From positions 1 through 19,556 of the forward strand of contig JBJEQT010000040.1 of NCBI GenBank assembly GCA_051881895.1: 19,556 bases of DNA. Direction: 5' to 3'. Every line of letters begins with the position of its first letter. Positions within the stretch are counted from its first letter, which is position 1. The translations under genes were made by a program, and so were the position numbers. The notes below the pieces were generated by a model. It saw nothing but the letters and a program-made list of their open reading frames with translations, had not been told where the DNA came from and did no database searches. Shown piece by piece: positions 1 through 5,982 of this stretch. Source of the stretch: UBA3818 sp051881895 (GTDB taxonomy: Bacteria > Bacillota > Clostridia > Oscillospirales > Ruminococcaceae).

Positions 1-202
1 CTATGCTCCTGTTTCCGCTGAGTGGGCAGTTATCTCCGCTCTGGTAACCGAGAACGAAGCTTCCTTCAACCTCGGTCAGTTCGGCGCTAACACGGAAGCT
101 GAGTACGAAGATTTTGTTCAGAAGCTGAAAGACGGCGGTCTGGACAAATACATGGAAGAGTGGAACCGTCAGAGAGACGAGTTCTTGGCTGCTAACGCTT
201 AA
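1..202 (+). CDS. C-terminal fragment of a probable extracellular solute-binding protein (ABC transporter)
   Basis: The window opens inside an open frame (first full codon at 2) that ends with TAA at 200-202, leaving 66 residues. The fragment is acidic and helical, and ends in a Lys/Asp/Glu-rich stretch with the pattern FVQKLKDGGLDKYMEEWNRQ. This resembles the last helices of family 1-type lipoprotein solute-binding proteins of carbohydrate ABC importers, which often end in a similar 'KLKxAGLDKxxxExxRQxDE' helix. Codon choice (GCT, GGT, GAA) is more biased than in the neighbouring genes, which suits an abundant protein. A strong terminator follows at once, so this is the last gene of its transcript. 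The identification rests only on the tail. The rest of the gene is outside the window, so substrate and signal peptide cannot be judged. Confidence 0.55.
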   Translation, partial: YAPVSAEWAVISALVTENEASFNLGQFGANTEAEYEDFVQKLKDGGLDKYMEEWNRQRDEFLAANA

Positions 203-227
203 TCGCCAGTTCTACTACTTGCTGACT

Positions 228-259
228 AAAAAATCCCGTGCATTTGCACGGGATTTTTT
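228..259. terminator. Bidirectional intrinsic terminator
   Basis: An 11-bp perfect stem (231-241 with 246-256, loop ATTT) is flanked by A-rich sequence on the left and a T-run on the right. It can end transcription of the solute-binding protein gene from the left. Read on the minus strand, it can also end the QueG-like gene at 414-1169. Confidence 0.9.
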
Positions 260-413
260 ATGTTTTACCTACAAAAAGCAAGAAAAAAGAGGAAAAATGA
301 GACTCTTTTATGATGCAAAAAGAACTGATTTTGCAAGATTTTCAATTTCATTATGCAAAAATGAGACAAGAAGCATTGCCTCGAAGCGCGGAAAAACAGA
401 AGCTATTTTCCGA

Positions 414-1169
414 TTATTTGCTGCCCCAGGGACATGCGGCGAGACATTTTGCACAGGTGTGTTTACCAAATACGGCGGCCATATCTTCCAAAAAATGGTC
501 GCAAATTTCTTTGTTAAAACGAACCGATGGAGCGTCATCCGGAGAGAAAGGGACCCCTTGAATCGCGTGGACAGGGCAGGCGTCCCGGCATTGGGTACAG
601 CTGCCGCAACGGTTCGCCAACGGTTGATCCGGCAAAAGCGGCGCATCGGTCAAAATAGTAGTCAGCCGCAGACGTGGGCCCACTTCCGGATTGATCAGAT
701 GACAGCTTTTCCCGATCCAGCCCAGTCCGGCATGGCTGGCGGCAAACCGATGGCTGAACATACCCATCAGTTCCGTTGACATTTTTTCAAGGCCTTCGGG
801 CCCTTCGGAAGCGACCTGCTCTTGTAATCCCGGAACCAGACGCGATTGCCGGTAATCAGAGGTGGGGACGGGATAAGAGCGAAATCCCTTTTGCTGCAGC
901 ATGTTGGAAAGCCGAAAGCCGATCAAATCCAGTTGACGGTTAATAGCGCTGTAAAAATAGCTGTAAGAGCGCGTGGGGCCTGTCGCCTGCTCCTGGATAA
1001 TTTCCCTTGGAAAGAAAATCGCAACCGAGATTGCGCGGGGAAAAGAGGCACATAAATCGCCATAATTTTCCCGAATCCACTGGGTGTCGGCAGTCAGATC
1101 GGCCACGCCGAACAGGTTTGCTCCTAAGTTTTGCGCCTGTGCTGATAAGGTCTCTTTTAATTCTTCCAT
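414..1169 (-). CDS. Short QueG-like double [4Fe-4S] cluster protein (epoxyqueuosine reductase family)
   Basis: This 251-residue protein has the QueG hallmark HAGLGWIGKS at residues 146-155. A first ferredoxin-type cluster motif follows (C188, C191, C194, C198). A second cysteine set is C223, C239, C242 and C246, in the usual double-cluster pattern. QueG reduces epoxyqueuosine to queuosine at position 34 of GUN-anticodon tRNAs, using cobalamin and iron-sulfur clusters. Full-length QueG is usually well over 300 residues and continues past the second cluster. This protein stops just after CPWG, so it lacks the C-terminal part and may be a diverged relative with another redox role. The start is supported by an AGGAGGG ribosome binding site a few bases upstream. 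A minus-strand promoter (1295-1324) lies about 130 bp upstream. The gene is monocistronic and sits next to tRNA-Asp(GTC), a classic queuosine substrate. The family is certain, the exact function is not. Confidence 0.75.
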   Translation of the reverse strand: MEELKETLSAQAQNLGANLFGVADLTADTQWIRENYGDLCASFPRAISVAIFFPREIIQEQATGPTRSYSYFYSAINRQLDLIGFRLSNMLQQKGFRSYPVPTSDYRQSRLVPGLQEQVASEGPEGLEKMSTELMGMFSHRFAASHAGLGWIGKSCHLINPEVGPRLRLTTILTDAPLLPDQPLANRCGSCTQCRDACPVHAIQGVPFSPDDAPSVRFNKEICDHFLEDMAAVFGKHTCAKCLAACPWGSK

Positions 1170-1210
1170 TTGTGATGCTCCCTCCTGGCTGACCGGTAGA
1201 AAATCATCGA

Positions 1211-1277
1211 AAAGCCGGAATGCCTAGCGCTCCCCAAAGGCCTTAAAAAAGCGGAAATGCCCGAAAGCGAAAGTGCC
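1211..1277. repeat. Three imperfect 14-bp direct repeats in the leader of the QueG-like gene
   Basis: Three copies are seen: AAAGCCGGAATGCC (1211-1224), AAAGCGGAAATGCC (1248-1261) and AAAGCGAAAGTGCC (1264-1277). The middle copy differs from each of the other two at two positions. The last two are spaced 16 bp start to start. All lie downstream of the predicted transcription start of the QueG-like gene, so they could act as operator DNA or in the RNA. No function is known to me. Confidence 0.5.
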
Positions 1278-1294
1278 TTTTTGCTATTAAAGGA

Positions 1295-1324
1295 ATTATA
1301 GTATGCTCGCATGCGAATCGTCAA
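1295..1324 (-). promoter_or_regulatory. Sigma-A promoter of the QueG-like gene
   Basis: On the minus strand, TTGACG (1319-1324) and TATAAT (1295-1300) are separated by 18 bp. Transcription would start near 1288 and give a leader of roughly 120 nt before the ATG at 1169. Confidence 0.75.
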
Positions 1325-1381
1325 TATAATACTGCAGACAAGCGAGTAAAAAGGCGAAAAACAACTTTTTTCAGAGAAGTA

Positions 1382-1410
1382 TTGACATTTACGAAAACTG
1401 CTGTTATAAT
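1382..1410 (+). promoter_or_regulatory. Sigma-A promoter of the tRNA-Asp/tRNA-Thr operon
   Basis: Perfect consensus hexamers TTGACA (1382-1387) and TATAAT (1405-1410) with an optimal 17-bp spacer. The start would be near 1417, about 34 nt upstream of tRNA-Asp. Such a near-perfect promoter is typical of stable RNA genes. Confidence 0.92.
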
Positions 1411-1450
1411 GAATGACGTTGCGGACGAGATGCTCCTCAGCGATTTCTAT

Positions 1451-1527
1451 GGCCTGGTAGTTCAGTTGGTTAGAACGCTAGCCTGTCACGCTAGAGGTCG
1501 TGGGTTCGAACCCCATCCAGGTCGCCA
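1451..1527 (+). tRNA. tRNA-Asp (anticodon GTC)
   Basis: A complete cloverleaf of 77 nt with encoded CCA. The acceptor arm GGCCTGG pairs with CCAGGTC (one G-U), the discriminator is G, and a standard T-loop GTTCGAA is present. The anticodon stem CTAGC/GCTAG encloses the loop CTGTCAC, giving GTC. G34 in a GUN anticodon makes this tRNA a candidate for queuosine modification. Confidence 0.97.
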
Positions 1528-1530
1528 TAT

Positions 1531-1605
<75 letters not shown>

Positions 1606-1606
<1 letters not shown>

Positions 1607-1637
1607 AAATCCCGAATGCGTAAGCGTTCGGGATTTT
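1606..1637 (+). terminator. Terminator of the tRNA operon
   Basis: The hairpin ATCCCGAATGC/GCGTTCGGGAT (one G-T pair, loop GTAA) is followed by a T-run and begins directly at the tRNA-Thr CCA end. An A-run on the left makes it potentially bidirectional. Confidence 0.9.
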
Positions 1638-1999
1638 TATTTATTCTGGGTTTATTCGGTTGTCTTTTTTGAATTTTGGTGTAACCGAACCATAACCCGA
1701 AAAAGTCCCGGATGATAAAAATCGCTGCGGATTACAATACTGCCAAAAATCCTGGAATCCTAACGATTCCAGGATTTTTCATTGGGGATCACCCGGCTGG
1801 CCGGGCAAATTTTTTCTTTTCATCTGCTCATAAAAGCTCGTGCCGCGATGTTACAGGGCGTGCGCCAAAAAGAAACAAATTTGCAGGATTTTATAAAAAG
1901 ACATGCAAATTGCCCGCCCTTGCATTTTCGAGCTTTTTAGTAGGAAAAAGGACTTTTTGCGATGCCGGACGGTCCCAAGCTGGCACGAAAAGATGCGGC
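1638..1999. other. Intergenic region between the tRNA operon and trmO
   Basis: No supportable gene is seen. The stretch holds a split inverted repeat (GGGTT..TTCGGTT at 1648-1661 against AACCGAA....AACCC at 1683-1698). It also holds the strong hairpin at 1745-1779, listed separately, and a short GC-rich palindrome near 1792-1804. The remainder (about 1805-1999) would be the 3' untranslated region of the minus-strand trmO transcript. Confidence 0.5.
1745..1779. terminator. Bidirectional terminator, probably ending trmO
   Basis: A perfect 15-bp stem, AAAAATCCTGGAATC (1745-1759) with its complement at 1765-1779, and loop CTAAC. A/T runs on both sides let it work in either direction. On the minus strand it is the first strong terminator after trmO, about 220 bp beyond the stop codon. 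On the plus strand it backs up the tRNA terminator. Confidence 0.8.
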
Positions 2000-2695
2000 T
2001 CATGCCTGGCGGCGCTCCAGGCTACATACGGTTAAACAATCGCCGCTTACGGTGAAATGAATGTCAAACCCGGCAAATGCCATTCCGTAAACGCGATCTG
2101 CCTGATGCTGATAGGCTGGTCGGGGGTCCTGCGCCAAAACGGCGAGAAGCGCTTCCCGCTGGACGGCGGGAACCTGCTCCAAAAGCTGAGGAGGGCAATC
2201 AACCTGTAATACACCGCTTCTTTGCTGAAGTGAAAAGCCTCCTTTGGCATCCGGGTGCGAATCGGTATAGGGCAGATAAGGCTTTACGTCATAAATGGGA
2301 GTTCCGTCCATCAGATCGGCGCCGGCGACATGAAGTACGGGCCCTTGGCTGCTTTGAAGATCCACCTTTTCCAACCGGACGCAGGACAACCCAATATGAT
2401 TGGGGCGAAAGGGGGAACGGGTGGCAAATACGCCCATTCTGGTATTTCCGCCCAAACGCGGAGGCCGGACGGTAGGAGACCAGTCCTCCCGTATCGCCTG
2501 CGAAAACTGCCAAATCACCCAGATGTGGGAATACCCCTCTAATCCACGGAAAGCGTCTGGAATGCGGTATGGCGGCTCAAAAACGATTTGCGCTTTCAAT
2601 TCGTCGATAAGGCCGCTTTGCCGGGGAATCCCGAACTTGCTGGGAAAATCGCTGCGAATATGGGCGATCACCTGCAGCTCAACAGCGTTTGACAT
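2000..2695 (-). CDS. trmO: tRNA-Thr t6A37 N6-methyltransferase TrmO (TsaA/YaeB family)
   Basis: TrmO uses S-adenosylmethionine to methylate the threonylcarbamoyladenosine at position 37 of tRNA-Thr(GGU), making m6t6A. The 231-residue protein has the family's beta-barrel domain: a starting VIAHIRSDFPSKFGIPRQ block, a SHIWVIW block, and the conserved MGVFATRSPFRPNHIGLS SAM-binding segment. DGTPIYDVKPYLPYTDS follows near the middle. The C-terminal part has the usual DPRPAY motif and a closing beta-rich segment. An in-frame extension upstream is possible. I chose the ATG at 2695 because GGAGG lies 7-8 bases before it and the protein then begins like its homologues. The gene is alone on its transcript, with a promoter at 2720-2748 and a terminator at 1745-1779. 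Its likely substrate tRNA is encoded about 400 bp away. Confidence 0.93.
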   Translation of the reverse strand: MSNAVELQVIAHIRSDFPSKFGIPRQSGLIDELKAQIVFEPPYRIPDAFRGLEGYSHIWVIWQFSQAIREDWSPTVRPPRLGGNTRMGVFATRSPFRPNHIGLSCVRLEKVDLQSSQGPVLHVAGADLMDGTPIYDVKPYLPYTDSHPDAKGGFSLQQRSGVLQVDCPPQLLEQVPAVQREALLAVLAQDPRPAYQHQADRVYGMAFAGFDIHFTVSGDCLTVCSLERRQA

Positions 2696-2719
2696 AACTA
2701 CACCTCCTTTGCTGAAATC

Positions 2720-2748
2720 AGTATACCCTTTTTGTGGGCGCCGCGCAA
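2720..2748 (-). promoter_or_regulatory. Probable promoter of trmO
   Basis: On the minus strand, TTGCGC (2743-2748) and TATACT (2720-2725) are separated by 17 bp, giving a very short leader before the ribosome binding site. The -10 box is good and the -35 box is only partly consensus. Confidence 0.55.
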
Positions 2749-2808
2749 TCGGAAGAAGAAGCAAAAAAGCCTGCGCCCGAGGGACCTGTCAAAAGGGGGT
2801 GCTGATTT

Positions 2809-3138
2809 TTACAGACCGTAGTGGATGACCCACTTGCCTTCGCGAAGCGCGTTTTGCAAAAGCGATTCCAGCTGCGACAATCCATGTCTGTTTTGGATGA
2901 CGGACAGGAACGCCGGTATGGATGTTGGCGGAATGAGGGTGATTCCGCAATAATCAATCCCTTTTTGTGGGACGTCAGGGGTGTGCCAGAAAAAATCAAT
3001 CTCGTCAAATTGCGTAACGATGTTTTCCAGATCATCGTCATTTACCGAGATACAATGATATTTCTGCGGCTCATAGTTATCATACCGAATTCCTTTTTGC
3101 GGCGGTTGGGGCATGATGCCAAATTCGTGTTTTGCCAA
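2809..3138 (-). CDS. Conserved hypothetical protein, 109 residues, TTG start
   Basis: I recognise no function. The product is a small soluble protein without signal peptide or membrane segment. It begins MAKHEFGIMPQPPQKG, and proteins starting this way occur in other Firmicutes as uncharacterised short proteins. Two segments share a PQKGI-x-Y core (about residues 13-19 and 58-63), each followed by a strand-like stretch. This hints at an internal duplication or a two-layer fold. The C-terminal part is a helix (LSQLESLLQNALREGK) followed by WVIHYGL. The start codon is TTG (3136-3138), supported by a perfect AAGGAGG (3146-3152) seven bases upstream, so the reading frame is very likely real. No clear promoter is seen in the 370 bp upstream. 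Neighbours (trmO, hsp20) are on the same strand but too far away to imply an operon. Confidence 0.8.
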   Translation of the reverse strand: MAKHEFGIMPQPPQKGIRYDNYEPQKYHCISVNDDDLENIVTQFDEIDFFWHTPDVPQKGIDYCGITLIPPTSIPAFLSVIQNRHGLSQLESLLQNALREGKWVIHYGL

Positions 3139-3508
3139 AAGGAAGCCTCCTTGTTAAAATGATAAAATGGCCGATGGGCTGCGACGGTCATTGCAGCTAT
3201 TTTGACTGCGCTGACAAAGGGGTAAGCAATTGCGTAAAAATCGTTTTTGCAGGGCAAAGTGCCGGCGCGGGGGCAGACAAAGTGATTCGGGATGAGCAAA
3301 CGGCCGGGCCGATTTTGTAAAGCCAAAACGCATAGATTCCTTTTTCAAGCATATCATAAAAAGGGAAAAAATGCTATCCGCACAAAACGCGCCCGAACAG
3401 TTCATAAGACTGTTCGGGCGCGTTCTTCCTGTTTGGCGTATTCTTTTCGCTGGCTATCGCTGCGGCGAAACACTGGTTTGCACTCACCTTTCGGCGGGTT
3501 GCTTGCGC
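3139..3508. other. Intergenic region between hsp20 and the 109-residue gene
   Basis: No gene is supportable here. Overlapping short frames on both strands lack ribosome binding sites. The only strong structure is the hairpin at 3387-3423. The part from about 3155 to 3380 must contain the promoter of the 109-residue gene, but I see no convincing -35/-10 pair. The AT-rich stretch near 3335-3375 is the most promoter-like. Confidence 0.4.
3383..3423 (-). terminator. Strong hairpin terminator downstream of hsp20
   Basis: A perfect 15-bp GC-rich stem (3387-3401 with 3409-3423, loop of 7) is followed on the minus strand by TTTTG. It lies about 85 bp past the hsp20 stop codon and probably ends that transcript. 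The T-run is short, so efficiency is uncertain. Confidence 0.7.
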
Positions 3509-3955
3509 TTATCCTTCGATAGCGATGTATTTGTTCTCTTCCAGTTTGGGCTGTTCCTTTTTCGGGATAGACAGCTTTAAAATACCGTCCTCAAATTTTG
3601 CGTGGATATCGCCCTTCTCAACGCCCTCCCCAATGTAAAAGCTTCTGCTGCATTGGCCGACATAGCGTTCCCGACGGATATAAGCGCCTTTTTCGTCTTT
3701 CTCATCTTGGTTCAGGCTCTTTTCGGCGTGGATGGTCAAATAACCGTTTTCCACTTTGGCCTTGATTTCATCTTTCTTGAAGCCGGGAAGATCGATATCC
3801 AGTTCATAACCGGAGCCGGTATCCCGGATATCGGTTTTCATCAGATTTTTCTCGCGCTTGCCATACAGAGCGTTACGCTGATTCAAAAGGCTGCGGTCAA
3901 AAGGAAAATCAAACCAATCATCAAACATATTTTCACCAAAAATACTAGGCATCAT
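3509..3955 (-). CDS. hsp20: Small heat-shock protein, Hsp20/alpha-crystallin family
   Basis: This 148-residue cytoplasmic chaperone holds unfolding proteins in a refoldable state. It has a short Phe/Trp-rich N-terminal arm (ENMFDDWFDFPFDRS). An alpha-crystallin domain follows from about residue 40 to 138, with SGYELDIDLPGFKKDEIKAKVENGYL and the signature AKFEDGILKLSIPK. The C-terminal tail contains IAI, matching the I-x-I anchoring motif of the family. Two ATG codons are adjacent at 3955 and 3952. GGAGG lies eight bases before the first, so I use 3955. The gene is monocistronic. Its promoter overlaps a CIRCE operator (4049-4075), so HrcA repression with heat induction is expected. The length is normal for the family. 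Confidence 0.95.
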   Translation of the reverse strand: MMPSIFGENMFDDWFDFPFDRSLLNQRNALYGKREKNLMKTDIRDTGSGYELDIDLPGFKKDEIKAKVENGYLTIHAEKSLNQDEKDEKGAYIRRERYVGQCSRSFYIGEGVEKGDIHAKFEDGILKLSIPKKEQPKLEENKYIAIEG

Positions 3956-4032
3956 AAGTCATTCCTCCGTTTCATATTGCTTTTCATGCCTACTGGATCG
4001 GGGTCCTTTCCCTTTTCCTTTGGTACGTCCTC

Positions 4033-4061
4033 AGTATAGCTCAAAATATTAGCACTGTCAA
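4033..4061 (-). promoter_or_regulatory. Sigma-A promoter of hsp20
   Basis: On the minus strand, TTGACA (4056-4061) and TATACT (4033-4038) are separated by 17 bp. The -35 box lies in the spacer of the CIRCE element, so HrcA binding would directly block RNA polymerase. Confidence 0.88.
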
Positions 4062-4075
4062 TGAGAGAGTGCTAA
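4049..4075. promoter_or_regulatory. CIRCE operator (HrcA binding site)
   Basis: TTAGCACTG (4049-4057), a 9-bp spacer and GAGTGCTAA (4067-4075) match the CIRCE consensus TTAGCACTC-N9-GAGTGCTAA with one mismatch in the left arm. The palindrome extends outward with AAATA/TATTT, giving 13 complementary bases per side. CIRCE normally controls hrcA-grpE-dnaK or groESL. Here it controls hsp20. Confidence 0.95.
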
Positions 4076-4160
4076 TATTTACAGTTTTTTCATAATGGAA
4101 ACACATTTTGTGCGATTTTTTTAAAATCCTCCTTTCTTTTTGAAATTGGAATGCTTTTGC

Positions 4161-4189
4161 TTGCATTTGCAAAAAGAATGTGCTATAAT
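4161..4189 (+). promoter_or_regulatory. Sigma-A promoter of the serS T-box transcript
   Basis: TTGCAT (4161-4166) and a perfect TATAAT (4184-4189) are separated by 17 bp. Transcription would start near 4196, at the left edge of the T-box leader. Confidence 0.82.
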
Positions 4190-4195
4190 CCATTC

Positions 4196-4440
4196 AAATT
4201 TGAAATGCGACGCATTTGAGGAAAACGAAGGTCAGCGCAGTTTTTAAGAGAGCCGGCGGGTGGTGCAAGTCCGGCAGCGAGGCTGTCCGGTCCACTTTCC
4301 GAGCGGCCGGCGAAGAGTCGGAGGGCGGTACCCTATATCGTACCAATAAGAGGCCGGACAGGCTTGTGCGGCAATTTGGGTGGCAACGCGGAATTTTTCG
4401 TCCCATAGGAAAGGGGCGGAAGATTCCTTTTTTGTTTTGA
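4196..4440 (+). promoter_or_regulatory. T-box riboswitch leader (serine) of serS
   Basis: The leader carries AGAGAG and GGTGCAAG blocks typical of stem I (4246-4270). The probable specifier codon is TCC at 4291-4293, followed by ACTTTCCGAGC, the usual context for a specifier. The conserved T-box antiterminator TGGGTGGCAACGCGG spans 4377-4391, and the attenuator follows. The TGGC in the T-box bulge can pair with a GCCA tRNA end, as expected for tRNA-Ser with discriminator G. When uncharged tRNA-Ser binds, the antiterminator forms and serS is transcribed. The T-box identity is certain. The exact specifier position is my alignment by eye. Confidence 0.93.
4390..4433 (+). terminator. T-box attenuator hairpin of serS
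   Basis: GGAATTTTTCGTCCC pairs with GGGGCGGAAGATTCC and is followed by six T. Its 5' arm overlaps the end of the T-box motif, so terminator and antiterminator exclude each other. Confidence 0.88.
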
Positions 4441-4456
4441 AGGAGGATTTTGAAAA

Positions 4457-5734
4457 ATGATCGACATTCGTTTGATCCGGACCAATCCGGAATTGGTCAA
4501 GGAAAACATCAAAAAGAAATTTCAGGATGAAAAACTCGTGCTGGTGGACGAGGTGCTCGAACTGGATGGCCAGCTGCGCGCGGCGGCGACCGAGGCAGAT
4601 TCTCTGCGCAACCAGCGCAACGTATCCAGCAAGCAGATCGGCGCGCTGATGGCCCAGGGGAAAAAGGAAGAAGCGGAGGAGGCCAAGCGGCTGGTGGCCA
4701 GCATTGGGCCCAAGCTGGAGGAACTCGAGGCCAAGGAAACCCAACTGCAGGGCGAGATCCGCAAACGGATGCTGGTCATTCCCAATATTATTGACGATTC
4801 GGTTCCGATCGGCAAGGATGACAGCGAAAATGTGGAGGTAGAACGTTTCGGGGAGCCGAAAGTCCCGGATTTTGAGGTGCCGTACCATGTGGATATTATG
4901 GAACGGCTCAGCGGCGTGGATCTGGACAGCGCCAGAAAAACCAGCGGCAATGGCTTTTATTATCTGATGGGAAATATCGCCCGCCTGCATTCGGCGATTT
5001 TGTCCTACGCCAGAGATTTTATGATCAATAAAGGCTTTATTTACTGTGTACCGCCCTTCATGATCCGCAGCAATGTGGTGACGGGTGTTATGAGCTTCGC
5101 CGAGATGGAGAACATGATGTACAAGATCGAGGGCGAAGATCTGTATCTGATTGGAACCAGCGAACATTCCATGATCGGCAAATTCATTGACACCACCCTG
5201 AAGAAAGAGCAGCTCCCGCAGACCCTGACCAGCTATTCCGCCTGCTTCCGCAAAGAGGTTGGCGCCCATGGCATTGAGGAAAGGGGTCTGTACCGGGTTC
5301 ATCAGTTTGAAAAGCAGGAAATGATTGTCATTTGTGAGCCGGAAGAAAGCATGGAGTGGTTTAAAAAGCTGTATAGCTATACCGTGGAATTTTTCCGCAC
5401 GCTGGACATCCCGGTGCGCACGCTGGAATGCTGCTCCGGCGACCTGGCCGACCTGAAGGTCAAGAGCATCGACGTGGAGGCCTGGAGCCCCCGCCAGAAA
5501 AAATACTTTGAGGTGGGAAGCTGTTCGAATCTGGGCGACGCGCAGGCCCGCCGGCTGGGTATCCGGATTAAGGGAGAAAAGGGCAACTATTTTGCTCATA
5601 CGCTTAACAATACCGTTGTGGCGCCGCCGAGAATGCTCATCGCCTTTTTGGAAAACAACCTCAATGCCGACGGGTCGGTCAACATCCCCGAAGCGCTGAG
5701 AATGTATATGGGCGGCATGGAAGTCATCAAATAA
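4457..5734 (+). CDS. serS: Seryl-tRNA synthetase
   Basis: This class II synthetase charges tRNA-Ser with serine. The 425 residues start with the long antiparallel coiled-coil arm that grips the tRNA-Ser variable arm (about 30-100, rich in Glu, Ala and Lys). The catalytic domain follows. Motif 2 is CFRKEVGAHGIEERGLYRVH (263-282) and motif 3 is NNTVVAPPRMLIAFLEN (384-400). The serine-pocket segment reads GTSEH (233-237), where most bacterial SerRS have a PTAE-type sequence. Motif 3 lacks the common GTALAxGR form. It therefore belongs to a subgroup differing from the E. coli/B. subtilis type, as in some other Clostridia. AAGGAGGA lies just before the ATG. The gene is alone between a T-box leader and a strong terminator. 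Confidence 0.97.
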   Translation: MIDIRLIRTNPELVKENIKKKFQDEKLVLVDEVLELDGQLRAAATEADSLRNQRNVSSKQIGALMAQGKKEEAEEAKRLVASIGPKLEELEAKETQLQGEIRKRMLVIPNIIDDSVPIGKDDSENVEVERFGEPKVPDFEVPYHVDIMERLSGVDLDSARKTSGNGFYYLMGNIARLHSAILSYARDFMINKGFIYCVPPFMIRSNVVTGVMSFAEMENMMYKIEGEDLYLIGTSEHSMIGKFIDTTLKKEQLPQTLTSYSACFRKEVGAHGIEERGLYRVHQFEKQEMIVICEPEESMEWFKKLYSYTVEFFRTLDIPVRTLECCSGDLADLKVKSIDVEAWSPRQKKYFEVGSCSNLGDAQARRLGIRIKGEKGNYFAHTLNNTVVAPPRMLIAFLENNLNADGSVNIPEALRMYMGGMEVIK

Positions 5735-5748
5735 AAAGAAGACCTTTC

Positions 5749-5780
5749 GGCGCGGGGAAATGATTTCTCCGCGCCTTTTT
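5749..5780 (+). terminator. Terminator of serS
   Basis: GGCGCGGGGAAA (5749-5760) pairs with TTTCTCCGCGCC (5764-5775) with one G-T, loop TGA, followed by five T. It separates serS from the pyrimidine operon. Confidence 0.93.
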
Positions 5781-5911
5781 CATTGGAATTTGAAAATGGG
5801 ATTTTGCGGGCAAAGGCGGTCCGGATTTTGAAAAAAGGAAAGGCAGAAGGCCTTTGAAACAGACGAAAAGTCCGCTGGGAAGATGAGACGGAAATTTTGT
5901 AAAAAAGAGCA

Positions 5912-5940
5912 TTGACGAATCCTTTGAGGAATGATATAAT
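5912..5940 (+). promoter_or_regulatory. Sigma-A promoter of the pyrimidine operon
   Basis: TTGACG (5912-5917) and TATAAT (5935-5940) with a 17-bp spacer. The downstream sequence is TGAAAAAATTTTGG, so a start at 5947 would give a transcript beginning AAUUUUGG. No operator-like palindrome overlaps the boxes. Control is more likely in the leader. Confidence 0.9.
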
Positions 5941-5982
5941 TGAAAAAATTTTGGATTCACAACGAAGCAAGGAGGTCCCAGG

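Noticed and set aside
219..779. A 186-codon plus-strand frame opposite the QueG-like gene
   Set aside because: It starts inside the terminator at 228-259, its sequence is low-complexity basic, and the opposite strand has a clear gene.
1712..2035. A 107-codon plus-strand frame between the tRNAs and trmO
   Set aside because: It contains the full terminator hairpin 1745-1779 within its coding sequence and has no ribosome binding site.
2765..2808. Terminator of the 109-residue gene
   Set aside because: A T-run is present on the minus strand (2765-2770 region), but only a weak CCC/GGG mini-hairpin precedes it, so I do not call it.
4244..5599. A 451-codon open frame on the minus strand across serS and its leader
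   Set aside because: It is antisense to a certain serS gene, resembles no protein family, lacks a ribosome binding site, and reflects the codon bias of serS.
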